A stretch of DNA of 64,000 nt from the NCBI GenBank assembly GCA_964247055.1, contig OZ176057.1, positions 3,038,001-3,102,000 on the forward strand, given 5' to 3'. The notes below the pieces were generated by a model, which worked only from the letters and a program-made list of their open reading frames with translations, was not told where the DNA came from and ran no database searches. How positions within the stretch are numbered: position 1 is the first letter of the stretch; each line of letters begins with the position of its first letter. Below, piece after piece: positions 25,098 through 36,654 of this stretch. A program made the translations under genes and the position numbers. The DNA is from Paragordius varius. Its lineage: Eukaryota > Nematomorpha.

Positions 25098-25345
25098 AAC
25101 CGTTTTTATTGATTGGGAAAACGTTTCGATTGACTGAGAAAACGTTTCGATTGACTGGGAAACCGTTTTTATTGACTGGGAAAACGTTCCGATTGACTGG
25201 GAAAACGTTTCGATTGACTGGGAAAATGTTTCGATTGACTGGGAAAACGTTTCGATTGACTGGGAAAATGTTTCGATTGACTGGGAAAACGTTTCGATTG
25301 ACTGGGAAAATGTTTCGATTGACTGGAAAAACGTTTATTTAGACT
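25098..25345. repeat. 21-bp tandem array, right TIR of E2
   Basis: About twelve units of the same repeat in the opposite orientation (CGATTGACTGGGAAAACG). Units alternate between AACG and AATG variants in a regular way, suggesting growth by duplication of two-unit blocks. Confidence 0.9.
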
Positions 25346-25405
25346 GGGAAATGGTATATATCAATACCCATATTATTGGAATTAAAAATTTACCATTCGA
25401 AAGTA

Positions 25406-26843
25406 TACCATTTCCCACTCTAAATAAACGTTTTCCCAGTCAATCGAAACATTTTCCCAATCAATCGAAACATTTTCCAAGTCAATCGAAACGTTTTCCC
25501 AGTCAATCGAAACATTTTCCCAGTCAATCGAAACGTTTTCCCAGTCAATCGAAACATTTTCCCAGTCAATAAAAACATTTTCCCAATCAATAAAAACGTT
25601 TTCCCAGTCAATAAAAACGGTTTTATTTATGATAAATATAACAAGAATGTAAAAACAACTTTTAACCATTATTAGCGTAATATATGGGAATAATTTTTAA
25701 TTAAAAACACAAGAATGACAATTTTTCCAAGTATCCAGTGCACAATTATTAATGACTATTCTTTAAATGTTATATTTTTGGAATTTGAGTTAATATAATA
25801 TTTTTTATTTTATCGATGGTTCGTATTAATATATGCGGAACGCTTCAAATAGTTTTTAAATAAGTCCGGTTTGTCGATAAAAATACTGTCGGAAACATCT
25901 GAACGAAAATATTTTTTGATAAAAATCTTTTTGATTTATAAATATTTAATAAAAGGGATATTTAACTAAAACAAGGGTGTAACTAAATGCCTTCGCGGGC
26001 CGCATTTTAAGTCAAAAAGCACACGGTTCCCCATTTAAAATATATAGAGGCATTCACATAATTTTTCGATTAATAAAATTAAATACAAACACAATATAAA
26101 AAATTTTTAATTCATTACCAATTTAATAGATTCATTCATAATAATTGCGTAAGAAATATGAATATTACTAAGATTTTGTGGGCATATCTTTGCATATGGT
26201 TTTCCAAATTTTTTGCGGCCCGCACAAAGATACTCGGAAGGCCGCCTTAGGCCCCCAACCAAATGTTAAATATTATAAAATTAGCGTAAAATTTATGTTT
26301 AAGATCTAATATAAGTGTTAAATGACCTTTGTGATAAAAATGGTGTATTTTTAAAAATTTTATTAATTCCTCCCTAACCATAGAGTTTTTATGTTAGCCG
26401 CATATATTAATGCGAACCATCTAAAATAAAAAATATTATCTCAACTCAAATTTCAAAAATATAACATTAAAAGAATAAGTCATTAATAATTGTGCACTGG
26501 AATATACTTGGAAAAATTGTCATTCAATAATTGCGTTTTTAATTAAAAATTATCTCCATATATTACGCTAATGATGGTTAAAAGTTGTTTTTATATCCTT
26601 GTTTTGATATTTATCATTAAAAATAAAACCGTTTTTATTGACTGGGAAAACGTTTTTATTGATTGGAAAAATGTTTTTATTGGCTGGGAAAAGGTTTCGA
26701 TTGACTGGGAAAACGTTTCGATTGACTGAGAAAATGTTTCGATTGACTGGGAAAACGTTTCGATTGACTGGGAAAATGTTTCGATTGATTGGGAAAATGT
26801 TTCGATTGACTGGGAAAACGTTTATTTAGACTGGGAAATGGTA
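25406..26843. mobile_element. Non-autonomous copy E3 of the 21-bp-array family
   Basis: It runs from TACCATTTCCCACTC to GGGAAATGGTA, flanked by TA at 25404-25405 and 26844-26845. The arrays are at about 25420-25618 and 26630-26835. The core lacks transposase and holds the hAT-derived segment. The uninterrupted copy of the target (GAAAGTATTTTAAATTG at about 22846) shows that only a TA was duplicated. Confidence 0.9.
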
Positions 26844-26866
26844 TATTTTAAATTGCATTACAAATA

Positions 26867-28207
26867 TACCATTTCCCAGTCTAAATAAACGTTTTCCCAG
26901 TCAATCGAAACATTTTCCCAGTCAATCGAAACGTTTTCCCAGTCAAACAAAACGTTTTCCCAGTCAATCAAAACATTTTCCCAGTCAATCGAAACGTTTT
27001 CCCAGTCAATCGAAACATTTTCCCAGTCAATAAAAACATTTTCCCAATCAATAAAAACGTTTTCCCAGTCAATAAAAACGGTTTTATTTTTGATGATAAA
27101 TATCAAAACAAGACATAAAAGTAGCTTTTAACCATTATCAGCGTAATATTAGGGTATTATTTTTCATGAAAAAACAATTATTGAATGACAATTTTTCCTA
27201 GTATATTCCAGTGGACAATCATTAATGACTTATTCTTTAAAAGTATCTTTTGTAATTTGAGTTGTTTTTAAGATAATATTTTTTATTTTATTGATGGTTC
27301 GCATTAATATATGCCGAACGCTTTAAAATACTTTTTAAATATGACAAGTTTTTCCATAAAAATACTGTCAGAAAAAATATCTAAATTTAAAAATATTTAA
27401 TAAGATATTTGACTAAATCAGGGGTGTCCAACCAAATGGCTTCGCGGGCATTACTCAAAAAGCACGGCGTTCCGCATCCGATATATTTCAGAAATAATTT
27501 TTTGATTAGACATAAGACTGTAAAATACAAAAATTTAACAATTTTTTTTAATTTGTTACCAATTTAATAGACTCAATCACAGTAATTGCGTAAGAAATAT
27601 AAAAATTACTAAGATTTTGTGGGCATATTTTTGCATATGGATTTCTAGATTTTTTGTAAGCCGCACAAAGATACTCGGCACGCCGCGTTAGGCACCCGAA
27701 AACCAAATAACAAATATTATAAAATTAGGGTAAAATTTATGTTTAAGATCCAATATGAAGTGCTAAATAATTGAGATAAAAATGGTATATTATTTTTAAA
27801 TTTTATTATTTCATCCGTAACTATAGATTTTGTAAGCCGCAAATAATGCCATCAATAAAAAAATATTATCTTCATCTCGAATTCCAATAATATAACTTTT
27901 AAAGATTAAGTCTTTAATGATTGTGTATGGAAGATAATTGGAAAATTGTCATTCAATAATTGTGTTTTTATAAAAAATAATATCCTAATATTACGCTGAT
28001 AATGGTTAAAAGTTACTTTTATGTCTTGTTTTGATATTTATCATTAAAAATAAAACCGTTTTTATTGACTGAGAAAACGTTTTTATTGATTGAGAAAATG
28101 TTTTTATTGACTGGGAAAATGTTTCGATTGACTGGGAAAACGTTTCGATTGACTGGGAAAATGTTTCGATTGACTGGGAAAACGTTTATTTAGACTGGGA
28201 AATGGTA
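26867..28207. mobile_element. Non-autonomous copy E4 of the 21-bp-array family
   Basis: The ends are TACCATTTCCCAGTC and GGGAAATGGTA, with TA at 26865-26866 and 28208-28209. It lies only 23 bp from E3. The arrays differ in unit number between the two TIRs: about nine units on the left and six or seven on the right. The empty-site copy (AGAAATATCAAATC near 22864) confirms TA target duplication. Confidence 0.9.
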
Positions 28208-28234
28208 TATCAAATCTAGGCGAAACAGACAGCT

Positions 28235-29630
28235 TTTATTTTCCCAGTCTAAATAAACGTTTTCCCAGTCAATCGAAACATTTTCCCAATCCATCGAAAC
28301 GTTTTCCCAGTCAATCGAAACGTTTTCCCAGTCAATCGAAACGTTTTCCCAGTCAATCGAAACATTTTACCAGTCAATAAAAACATTTTCAATAAAAACG
28401 TTTTCCCAGTCAATAAAAACGGTTTTATTTTTGATGATAAATATCAAAACAAGAATATAAAAACAATTTTTAACCATTATTAGCGTAATATATGGAGATA
28501 ATTTTTAACTAAAAACACAATTATTGAATGACAATTCCAAGTGTATTCCAGTGCACAATCATTAATGACTTATTCTTTAAATGTTATATTTTTGGAATTT
28601 GAGTTTAGATAATATTTTTTATTTTATCGATGGTTCGCATTAATATATGCGGTTAACTTAAAAAATCTATAGTTACGGAGGAATTAATAAAATTTATAAA
28701 AATATACCATTTTTATCACAAAGGTCATTTAACACTTTATATTGGATCTTAAACATAAATTTTACGCTAATTTTATAATATTTAACATAGTTGGAGGCGT
28801 AAGGCGGCCTTCAGAGTATCTTTGTGCGGGCCGCAAAAAATTTGTAAAACCATATGCAAAATGCCCACAAAATCTTAATATTCATATTTCTTACGCAATT
28901 ATTATAAAAGAATCTATTAAATTGGTGATGAATTATTTATGTTTGTATTTTACATATTAATCGAAAAATTATATGAATGTCAGTATATATTTTAAACGGG
29001 GAACCGTGTGCTTTTTTAGTTAAAAATGCGGCCCGCGATTTAGTTACACCCTTGTTTTAATCAAATATTCTTTTTATTAAATATTTTTAAATCAAAAACA
29101 TTTTTATGAAAAAATATTTCGTTTAGATATCTTTTCCGACAGTATTTTTATCGACAAACCGGACATATTAAAAACTATTTGAAGCGTTCCGCATATTATA
29201 ATGCGAACCATCGATAAAAAAAATATTATCTTAACTTAAATTCCAAAAATATAACATTTGAAGAATAAGTCATTAATGATTGTGCACTGGAATTACTTGG
29301 AAAATGGTCATTCAATGATTGTGTTTTTATAAAAAAATAATATCCTAATATTACGCTGTTAATGGCTGAAAGTTATTTTTATGTCTTGTTTTGATATTTA
29401 TCATCAAAAATAAAACCGTTTTTATTGACTGGGAAAACGTTTTTATTGATTGGGAAAATGTTTTTATTGACTGGGAAAACGTTTCGATAGACTGGGAAGG
29501 TGTTTCGATTGACTGGGAAAACGTTTCGATTGACTGGAAAAACGTTTCGATTGACTGGGAAAACGTTTCGATTGATTGGGAAAATGTTTCGATTGACTGG
29601 GAAAACGTTTATTTAGACTGAAAAATGGTA
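28235..29630. mobile_element. Non-autonomous copy E5, core inverted relative to its sisters
   Basis: The left end shares the altered junction GCTTTTATTTTCCCAG with E2. The right end reads GACTGAAAAATGGTA, followed by TA. The arrays are at about 28250-28418 and 29418-29620. The core between the inner TIRs, including the hAT-derived segment (about 28795-29050), runs in the opposite direction to E3, E4 and E6. This is as expected if recombination between the long TIRs flipped it. Confidence 0.85.
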
Positions 29631-29847
29631 TATATTTAAAATTGCATGCTGAACACAGTTCAGCAGGATTTAACAGGGGGTAGGTTTAAGTTGTCTTCTG
29701 TCAAAAACTTCATCAATTTCTCGAACAGAATTCATTGTCATATATTCTATATTTGTGCTTTCATCAATGGCATACTTAAAAATTTAAATTTAATTTGTCC
29801 TGCATTTCATCACATTTTTTTACTAATATTAGTATGATTTTACATTA

Positions 29848-31058
29848 GCAATATTATAATATTTATACTAGTTATTTTGTTATTTATAAGAAAAATCAAC
29901 ATCTATATATATTTCTATATTTCATTAATTTATTTGATACTTATCTTGATATATATGTGGCTCTTCTGATTTTTGAGTTAATAAATGTGACTCTTCAAGC
30001 CATTTGTGTTGGAAACCCCTGTGCTAGATTATGATATAGAAAAGAGAATTTTTTATATATGTTTACTTTTCTCCATAATTTAAATTTTGACAAAACATTG
30101 TTGAAGCATACTATGCTATATTATGACATGGTGGACGAAACTGCATAAAATGTTGTTTGATATAATGAAAACTTGCTTTCTCGCGCTCGGTGTACTCTTT
30201 GAATTTAAAAAAAATTAAACCGTGAGCGGGACGAAATGTGGCCCGTCATAAACAGACACACGTGAAAAAAAACGATTACACACGTGAAAAAAAACGATTC
30301 ACATCCTTGAAAACTACTGTTTGCTTAGCAAATTCATCAGTAAATAAAAAATATTGATATTAGTTTCTGAACGAAGAGTTCGACTTAAATAAATATGAAA
30401 GTTTATAAAAGCAATATTCACACTGCATTCGAATGCATGGCCCGACGGAAGTACCTTGCGCCGAAAAAGAGTGGCAATCCATAGGAAAATTATAGATATT
30501 GTCACAAAAGTTAAATATAAATGTTTACCCTTATTTTGATCAAAAATCTTAATTTTTTAGGGCAACTAAAAAATTATACGAAAGGAATGGGGAATGTGAA
30601 TCGTTTTTTTCACGTGTTTCTGTTTATGACGGGCCACATTTCGTCCCGGTCACGGTTTAAATTTTTTTGAATGCAAAGGGTTGCATGGAGGAGGAGGCGT
30701 CATCACAGATTCATAGACCGAGCGCGAGAAAGCAAGCTACGCTGTAATTGTATAAAGGTGTCATATATCAAACAACATTATATGCAGTTTCGTCCACCAT
30801 GTTATAAAATAGCATAGTAGGCTTCAACAATGTTTTTCCAAAATTTAAATTATGGAGAAAAGTAAACATTAAAATTTCTCTTTTTTTATATCATAATCTA
30901 GCACAGGGGTTTCCAATACAATTAAAGAGCCACATTTTTTAACTCAAAAATCCGAAGATTCACATTGATTAATATATATCAAGACATAGGTATCAAATAA
31001 ATTTATTATATAAACATATATAGAAGATTTAACAAAATAACTAGTTAAAATATTATAA
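29848..31058. repeat. Large palindromic foldback element
   Basis: Arms of about 450 bp (29848-30300 and 30595-31058) are inverted copies. For example TGTGCTAGATTATGATATA at 30021 pairs with TATCATAATCTAGCACA near 30890, and CATTTCGTCCCGGTCACGG near 30638 pairs with CCGTGAGCGGGACGAAATG near 30221. The middle of about 300 bp is unique. Inside the arms, CCCCTG ends at 30021 and CAGGGG starts at 30904. Both look like hAT termini facing outwards, so two hAT ends may have been carried into the palindrome. No coding region. Confidence 0.7.
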
Positions 31059-31339
31059 TACTAGCTGGCCATAATTATTCTTAATAATATGCAATAAATA
31101 GAGGTAATGGAAATAAAAAATAATAAAAAACATATTTAATAAGAATGTTTTTAATTATTCTCTCACGGGTTTTTGCATAGGCTCAAATATTGTTTACTCG
31201 AAATTGACCATATATATCATTATTAAAATTAAAATTCAACTATCATTGGATTTTGGTTAATATTGCTTTACGAAATCCTGGTTAAAAGTTTCATTTTTGT
31301 GTTCACACAGCTGGGATCAAGACATAGTAAAAATTCCCC

Positions 31340-33060
31340 AGATATGTGTTTAACTGAACTCGTATGGGTTCTTATGTTTTTTGAAAGTTAGCTCCAAAAC
31401 CACGCCATTCTCGTATGGCATCTTAGTTTTAAACCGGTAGACCCCTACCCATAGACCTATATGGAAAAAGCGCTGATATAAACTTTCTACCTTTATAGGG
31501 CAAATATTTGGAATCATCTTTGATACCATCGCCTCATGGATTATTCAAAAAAATACCTTAACACTAAATAATCGTTATAGTATGGCGTATTTTTAGGACA
31601 TAAAGGCCCCAAATTAACGGCCAATAAAAAACGTCTGACCTTTTTACCTAGTTACGGGTAATATTTCAAGCTTTAAATGAGCTCATATGGATGCATAAAT
31701 TTTCCGTAAATTAGCTCCAAAACAACGCAACTTCTATATATTTGCGCAGTTTTTGGCTGGTGGCTCCTTACCCAGCGGCAGGTGTAAAAAGCGTTGAACA
31801 TTTGCTTTTATATGAAGAATATCTGGAATTATCATGGGTTTCATATGTTCCTATTAGACTCATGTGTTTTCTGAAATTTGGCTTCAAAAGCATGTTGTAT
31901 CGATATGGTAACGCAGTTCTGCGCGGGTAGCCCCCTAACCAGGAGAGAAACAAAATTACGGTTGATTAAAATTTTTGCCTTAAATACCTGGAATAATGAT
32001 TGATTCCATATGCTCTCGTGGGATTTTCGAAATGTTATTTGTACTTAAGAGTTTGGAGAAATGGTTTCAAAATCAAATAATAGTTAAATGATAGCGCATT
32101 TTTTAGGGCGTAAAATGCCTAATTAACGGCTAATTAAAAAACCGCTTGACTTCTTTTACGGGTAATATTTCAGGCCCTTTTAAACTCATATGGCCTGATA
32201 TTTTAAAAATTAACTCCTAAACAATGCAATTTCCATATGGTGGCGCAGTTTTAGGCGAGCTCCCTACTAGGAGGCTGATACAAATATGCACTTGATTAAA
32301 ATTTTCGCCTTTTTACGGAGAATACCTGGAATTATGATTGATTCCAAATGCTTTCATTTGTTTTTAGAAAAATATGCTCAAAACTGAAAAATCATTCTAT
32401 GGTTGCTCACTTTTAAGGACGTGAAGGGCCTAATTAACGGCTAATTGAAAAACCAGGCGACCTAAATTTTTGCCTTGTTATGGGTATTTTTTAAACACCT
32501 ATTGAACTCATATGGCCTAATAGGTTTTCTGAAATTTAGCCCCAAAGGCACGCTATTTCGATATGACAGGGCAGTTGTTAGCGGGTATCTCCTTACCCAG
32601 CGACCAATATAAAAAAACGCACGACACAAATTTTTGCCTTTTAACAGGACCTTGGGAAATAGATTCACAAAACTATTCTTATGGACTTTTTGAAAAAATG
32701 GCCTTTTACGGCGAGAGCGGGCAAAAAGGGGCCTAAATTAAAAAAGCGAGCCGACTATGTTCGGCGCAATCAAAAAAAAAAGTAAATAATCATAATCGAA
32801 ATCGAATGATCCAATATGTTTTCCGGAAAATTGTCTCAAAGACACGATTTTTGTGGACTTTTGTTTTGAAAAAAACCCGTTTTTCACAGGGAAGGGGGCC
32901 TTAACTGGGGGCCTAATTTAAAAAAGGGCTAAGATTTTGTCGGGGTATTCATTAATGATTATATTTTTCGACATTTACATTTGAATAGGTCTACCGGTTT
33001 CCGGAAACAGATCACAAAGCCAGCATTTTCTATAAATATATAGATGATATGAAAATATAC
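31340..33060. repeat. Satellite-like tandem repeat, about 165-bp monomer
   Basis: About ten diverged monomers, recognised by a recurring GCTCCAAAACNACGC-type box near 31391, 31715, 31882, 32213, 32540, 32834 and 33007. Companion motifs recur with the same period: AACTCATATGG, TACCTGGAATTATGATTGA and GCCTAATTAACGGC. It is richer in GC than the flanks. Short open frames inside it are by-products of the repeat. Confidence 0.7.
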
Positions 33061-34840
33061 CTATGATGTTTTTGTTTTGACAATAAATGATAAGAAATTT
33101 ATTCATACTTTTGTGATAAAAGACCAGAAAATACACATATTTAGATCTTCCCCCTTCTTAAACAAACTAGTTCTTATAAAACGCTAAAATGCAGAAAATT
33201 AAGCGATAACCTATTTAATATATGCTTAGTTTTGACATAAAAATTAATACTTTGCAAATATATTTTAGCAAAATTTTATTGATTCGTACGACAAACTATT
33301 TTGAGGTATACGGTATAAGAGCGCTTTAACAACTAAAAAACACTTCCATATAGTTTGATATAAATTTCATAAATACAATGCTAATTCTCTCAATTTTAAT
33401 ATTTATATGTATATTGTCATATTTTTTTGCAATGAAAGATTCAGTTTATATTAAAAATAATTGTTAATAAATGTGCACTTATCTGATATGGATCAATTAA
33501 TGCAAAAGTGGTAATATCTTCTAACTTTCGTAAGGGTCTAAACGAAGAGCACTCTGATGCTACTGATAAATTATCCTCTCAGATATACCGGGATATCTTA
33601 GTGTTGGATGCAGTGTATATATTATCCATTTTAAAAATTTGCATTTAGTAAAATGAAGAAAGATGAAAAAATCATGCAAAATGACTTGATACTTCTTATT
33701 TTTATGGTTGAAAATAAAGGCTAAAATGTTTACTATTAATCCTTGTTAAAATATTTTTAGTTAATATCAAAATCTAGAATGTATTAAAATTTTTATCTAA
33801 ATTCGGCATAGCGTTTATAGGAAAAATCCATTTTAGAAAAAAAAATTTAATTTTCGCAGTCTGCATCCAAAAATGAAAATTTTACAAAAACATTGTGTTG
33901 CTTATTTATATGGTTATATATTTCAGTTATATTTTTTGGAATTTTTTGGTTTCACCAAAACTTTCATCCAAAATGTCTTATCTGATATGGAGCCTTTCCT
34001 TAAAAGTAAAAATAGCTTCCTTAACATACACATAAGAGCCAAAACTGAAGGCAGCACAATATTTTTAATTTTTATCAGAATACATACATTTCATCAGGAT
34101 ATTTCTTGTAGACACTGTATATTTTAAAAACATAAGTATTAATTTTAGATTTTGAAGTACGAATTCGCTGTTTTTTCTAAATGAACTTAAGTAACGCCGA
34201 AGTAACTTGTAAAAATTCTTTAAAACCAAAAGTTATATGTTGGATATGTATGGTATATTATTTTTTTATTGAGACAAAATAAAAGTCTCAATCGAGACCC
34301 CCTTTTTTGTTAACTTTTAATTACTATCAAATTTATGACGCTATTCTGTTCTACTTAAATCAAAGGTGTTTTATATTATTCATTTACTAATACAATAATA
34401 CCATATATATAAATACAATTTACAAAATCAGTGTTAACATTGAATTGAGATTATACAAAAATTTTAAATATTAAATATATTATTGAAAAAAATTATCTAT
34501 TAATTTTTATATGTTTAATAAAAATATATAAAAACTCATTCCTTTTGGGTTTTTTTCTAGCCTGTATATCTTTAAAAGGTATTAGGCCAAATTTAATAGG
34601 CATTTTTTTACTTTTTGAATGAAGAAAAAAAATTTAATTATATAAAATCCTCCTCACTTTAAATCGCTTATGCAAGCAAAAAAATGTATTTTATGTTGGA
34701 AAATCTTAAAAATCAAGTGTTTGAGTTTTTAAGTTTAATTTTTCAGCAAAAACTTGATATTTATAGATTATAGTGGGGGAAATATTAAAATATTATTTTC
34801 ATAGCACCCCTATTTTTAAAAACACATGATTATAGTTTAG
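33061..34840. other. AT-rich DNA upstream of the Nup58 exons
   Basis: The N-terminal FG-repeat exons expected for Nup58 should lie on this side, but no FG-rich exon was found. An open frame near 33873-34127 has no supporting splice signals or family. Confidence 0.35.
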
Positions 34841-36611
34841 TATGAATCAACTGGCTTTGCAACCTAAAAAGTATTTAAATTATTAAGTTTAGCATTCAAA
34901 GTCCATTAGATCTGCCATTACATGATATAATTAAACAGAGTGTGGAAGATTTTAGGTAAAATTTTTATAAACTTTTTAGGGTATTTTGGAAAGAACAAAA
35001 GGTATTATCGGACGACATAAAAAATTTTGATCCAAAACCATTAAAAGATATAGCTTTATCATTAAATGCATCAGTTGTTTTGCTTATTGATTTAGTTTCC
35101 AAAATCTCAAACATAATGGGAGACCTACATAATTTACGTGATGAATATTCTAAAGTAGCTAAATTAATATTATTTAAAGGTTGTTTCCGAACTCGATTTA
35201 TCATCGCGCATTAAAGAAACCAACATAAATTTCCGACCAAATAATGAGTAATATATTTTTGTTTTGACACGAATCATTTTATTTTATCATTTTTTGCAAT
35301 ACCAAAAAATGTATAATTGCCATTCTTTCGTAGACTTCGGCTAAATTTGATTGATTCCCATGTTTTATAAGGGCTATTTGAAATAATTAATTATTTTAGA
35401 AATATAAATTATTTTATTACTTATTAACATTTGTTCATTCAAATGTGGAATACCTTAAATTATTTTGTATTTAAGACCGTTTTTTTGATTATTAATAGTA
35501 ATAAATAAATTTAACCAGACGCGTTTAAACATTTTGGCATCATATATTGAAAAAAGACTGAGGCTTTCGGATCTAATGTTATATAGTTTACCTAGATATT
35601 TTGCTCCGTATTATATATTGTCAATAACTTCTCATATTTTGAATGTTTAAAGTTTTGACTCGTTAATGTTATTAACACTATCTTCTAAATTTGATTTGTT
35701 AGACAAAACAACTATTATCCTTTATTGAAAAATTATTTTACATTAAAATAGATATGTTTTTAAAAATAATATAATTTGTTAATTTTCAGCGCTTATTTAT
35801 ATGTTTTAGGTATTATGATAACTTAATCGTTGAATATCGAAACAAAATGCAAACTTTCCAAAAAGTTTTGTTGGAATTAAAAGCCTACCTCTCAACATCA
35901 CAGAATTATCAAAAAACATCCACCATCAATGAAAATGACCCTATGGGTATATTATTATTAATAATTATATCAAAGGTAAAAATTAGAAGTCATAGTTTTA
36001 ACTTTATAACATAAATTGCTTAAAAAGAGTCAAGAGAGAAAATTTCTTAAAATTTATAAAAAATTTACACTCTTTTATCTTTTGACACTTTTTACTTTTA
36101 TTTCTATATCGAATAAAAATACATAATTATAGTTGATTCCCATAAAAGGTTGGATTTTGTAACATATTTTTAATAAATTGTTTTAAACAGTAAGACCGGA
36201 TTTTATATTGTATCAAGGGCCGCACACCATATAACACCGATAAAAATTTTATCGTTAGATATATTTGCAAATACTTACACTCAAAGACATTTATTAAAAA
36301 AATTAATGAAATGGTCGTAAAAAAGAGCTTTTAAGGCCGCGGTTTGAGTACCGCTGGTTTATATAAATATATAAATTGTAATTATCTCAATATATTGTGT
36401 TATGAATTTTGTGTATAAATTTGGATTAAATTTTTGAATGTTAAATTCATATATATTCTTAGTTTCTATATGTTTTATAGTGTTAATGGAAGTCGCAAAA
36501 TTGGTACAAGAAAATATTATTAATGTGGCATCCGATCTTCAAACCATTCACGAATTAATCCAAACTTATAAGATTGGTGGCATTAAATCATTACAACTTA
36601 GGATAAAATAA
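34841..36611 (+). CDS. Nup58: Nucleoporin Nup58 (p58/p45), C-terminal coiled-coil exons
   Basis: Proposed exons are 34841-34870, 34893-34955, 34980-35179, about 35790 or 35810 to 35946, and 36481-36611 (stop 36609-36611). The read-out includes LPLHDIIKQSVEDFR, then VFWKEQKVLSDDIKNFDPK, YYDNLIVEYRNKMQTFQKVL and LVQENIINVASDLQTIHELI. These match in order the helical part of vertebrate Nup58, which has VENLQKFVKEQKQ, DYFRILVQQFE and ALAAQLQSIHENV. In the known complex (Nup62-Nup54-Nup58) these helices form a coiled coil in the central channel of the nuclear pore. The junction 35946/36481 is phase-perfect. The 34955/34980 junction implies a 24-nt intron and 34870/34893 a 22-nt one. The junction after 35179 is unresolved: a missing mini-exon or an alternative donor at 35154. 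The N-terminal FG region is not seen in the window. Confidence 0.75.
36200..36356. mobile_element. hAT terminal fragment
   Basis: It ends GGCCGCGGTTTGAGTACCGC, nearly identical to the right end of the hAT at 1743-4008. A GC-rich AAGGGCCGCACACC near 36220 may mark the other side of a short MITE. It lies in the intron before the last Nup58 exon. Confidence 0.5.
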
Positions 36612-36654
36612 TTATTTTTCTTAATAAATATTTTTATTGTACATTTATAATTTC

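Larger units (their letters stand above)
22880..25356 (+). mobile_element. Tc1/mariner-like transposon with 21-bp-array TIRs and a transposase (E2)
   Basis: The left TIR has a tandem array (about 22888-23055) and a conserved inner part to about 23190. The right TIR is the mirror image: inner part from about 24960, array 25098-25345, then GACTGGGAAATGGTA ending at 25356 with TA after it. A Tc1-type transposase lies between. TIRs of roughly 320-400 bp are long for this superfamily and most of their length is repeat array. The left outer end is altered (GCTTTTATTTTCCCAG instead of TACCATTTCCCAG), the same junction as in E5. This suggests E2 is a hybrid produced by recombination. Confidence 0.85.

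Noticed and set aside
25109-25342. Open frames with perfect seven-residue repeats (TGKTFRL-like, or IDWENVS-like on the other strand) in all the 21-bp arrays
   Set aside because: The 21-bp unit is a multiple of three and lacks stops in several frames, so such frames are unavoidable. They lie in transposon TIRs on both strands, and no signal peptide or splice context supports translation.
25098-25345. A CRISPR array, suggested by regular 21-bp repeats
   Set aside because: There are no unique spacers. Units are directly adjacent, they sit in inverted pairs at transposon ends, and the genome is eukaryotic.
31742-31953. Overlapping open frames on both strands at 31.7-31.95 kb
   Set aside because: They fall within the 165-bp satellite and follow its repeat pattern.
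33873-34127. Plus-strand open frame upstream of Nup58, considered as its N-terminal FG region
   Set aside because: It contains only one FG pair and no FG-repeat pattern, and no donor or acceptor links it in phase to the Nup58 exons.
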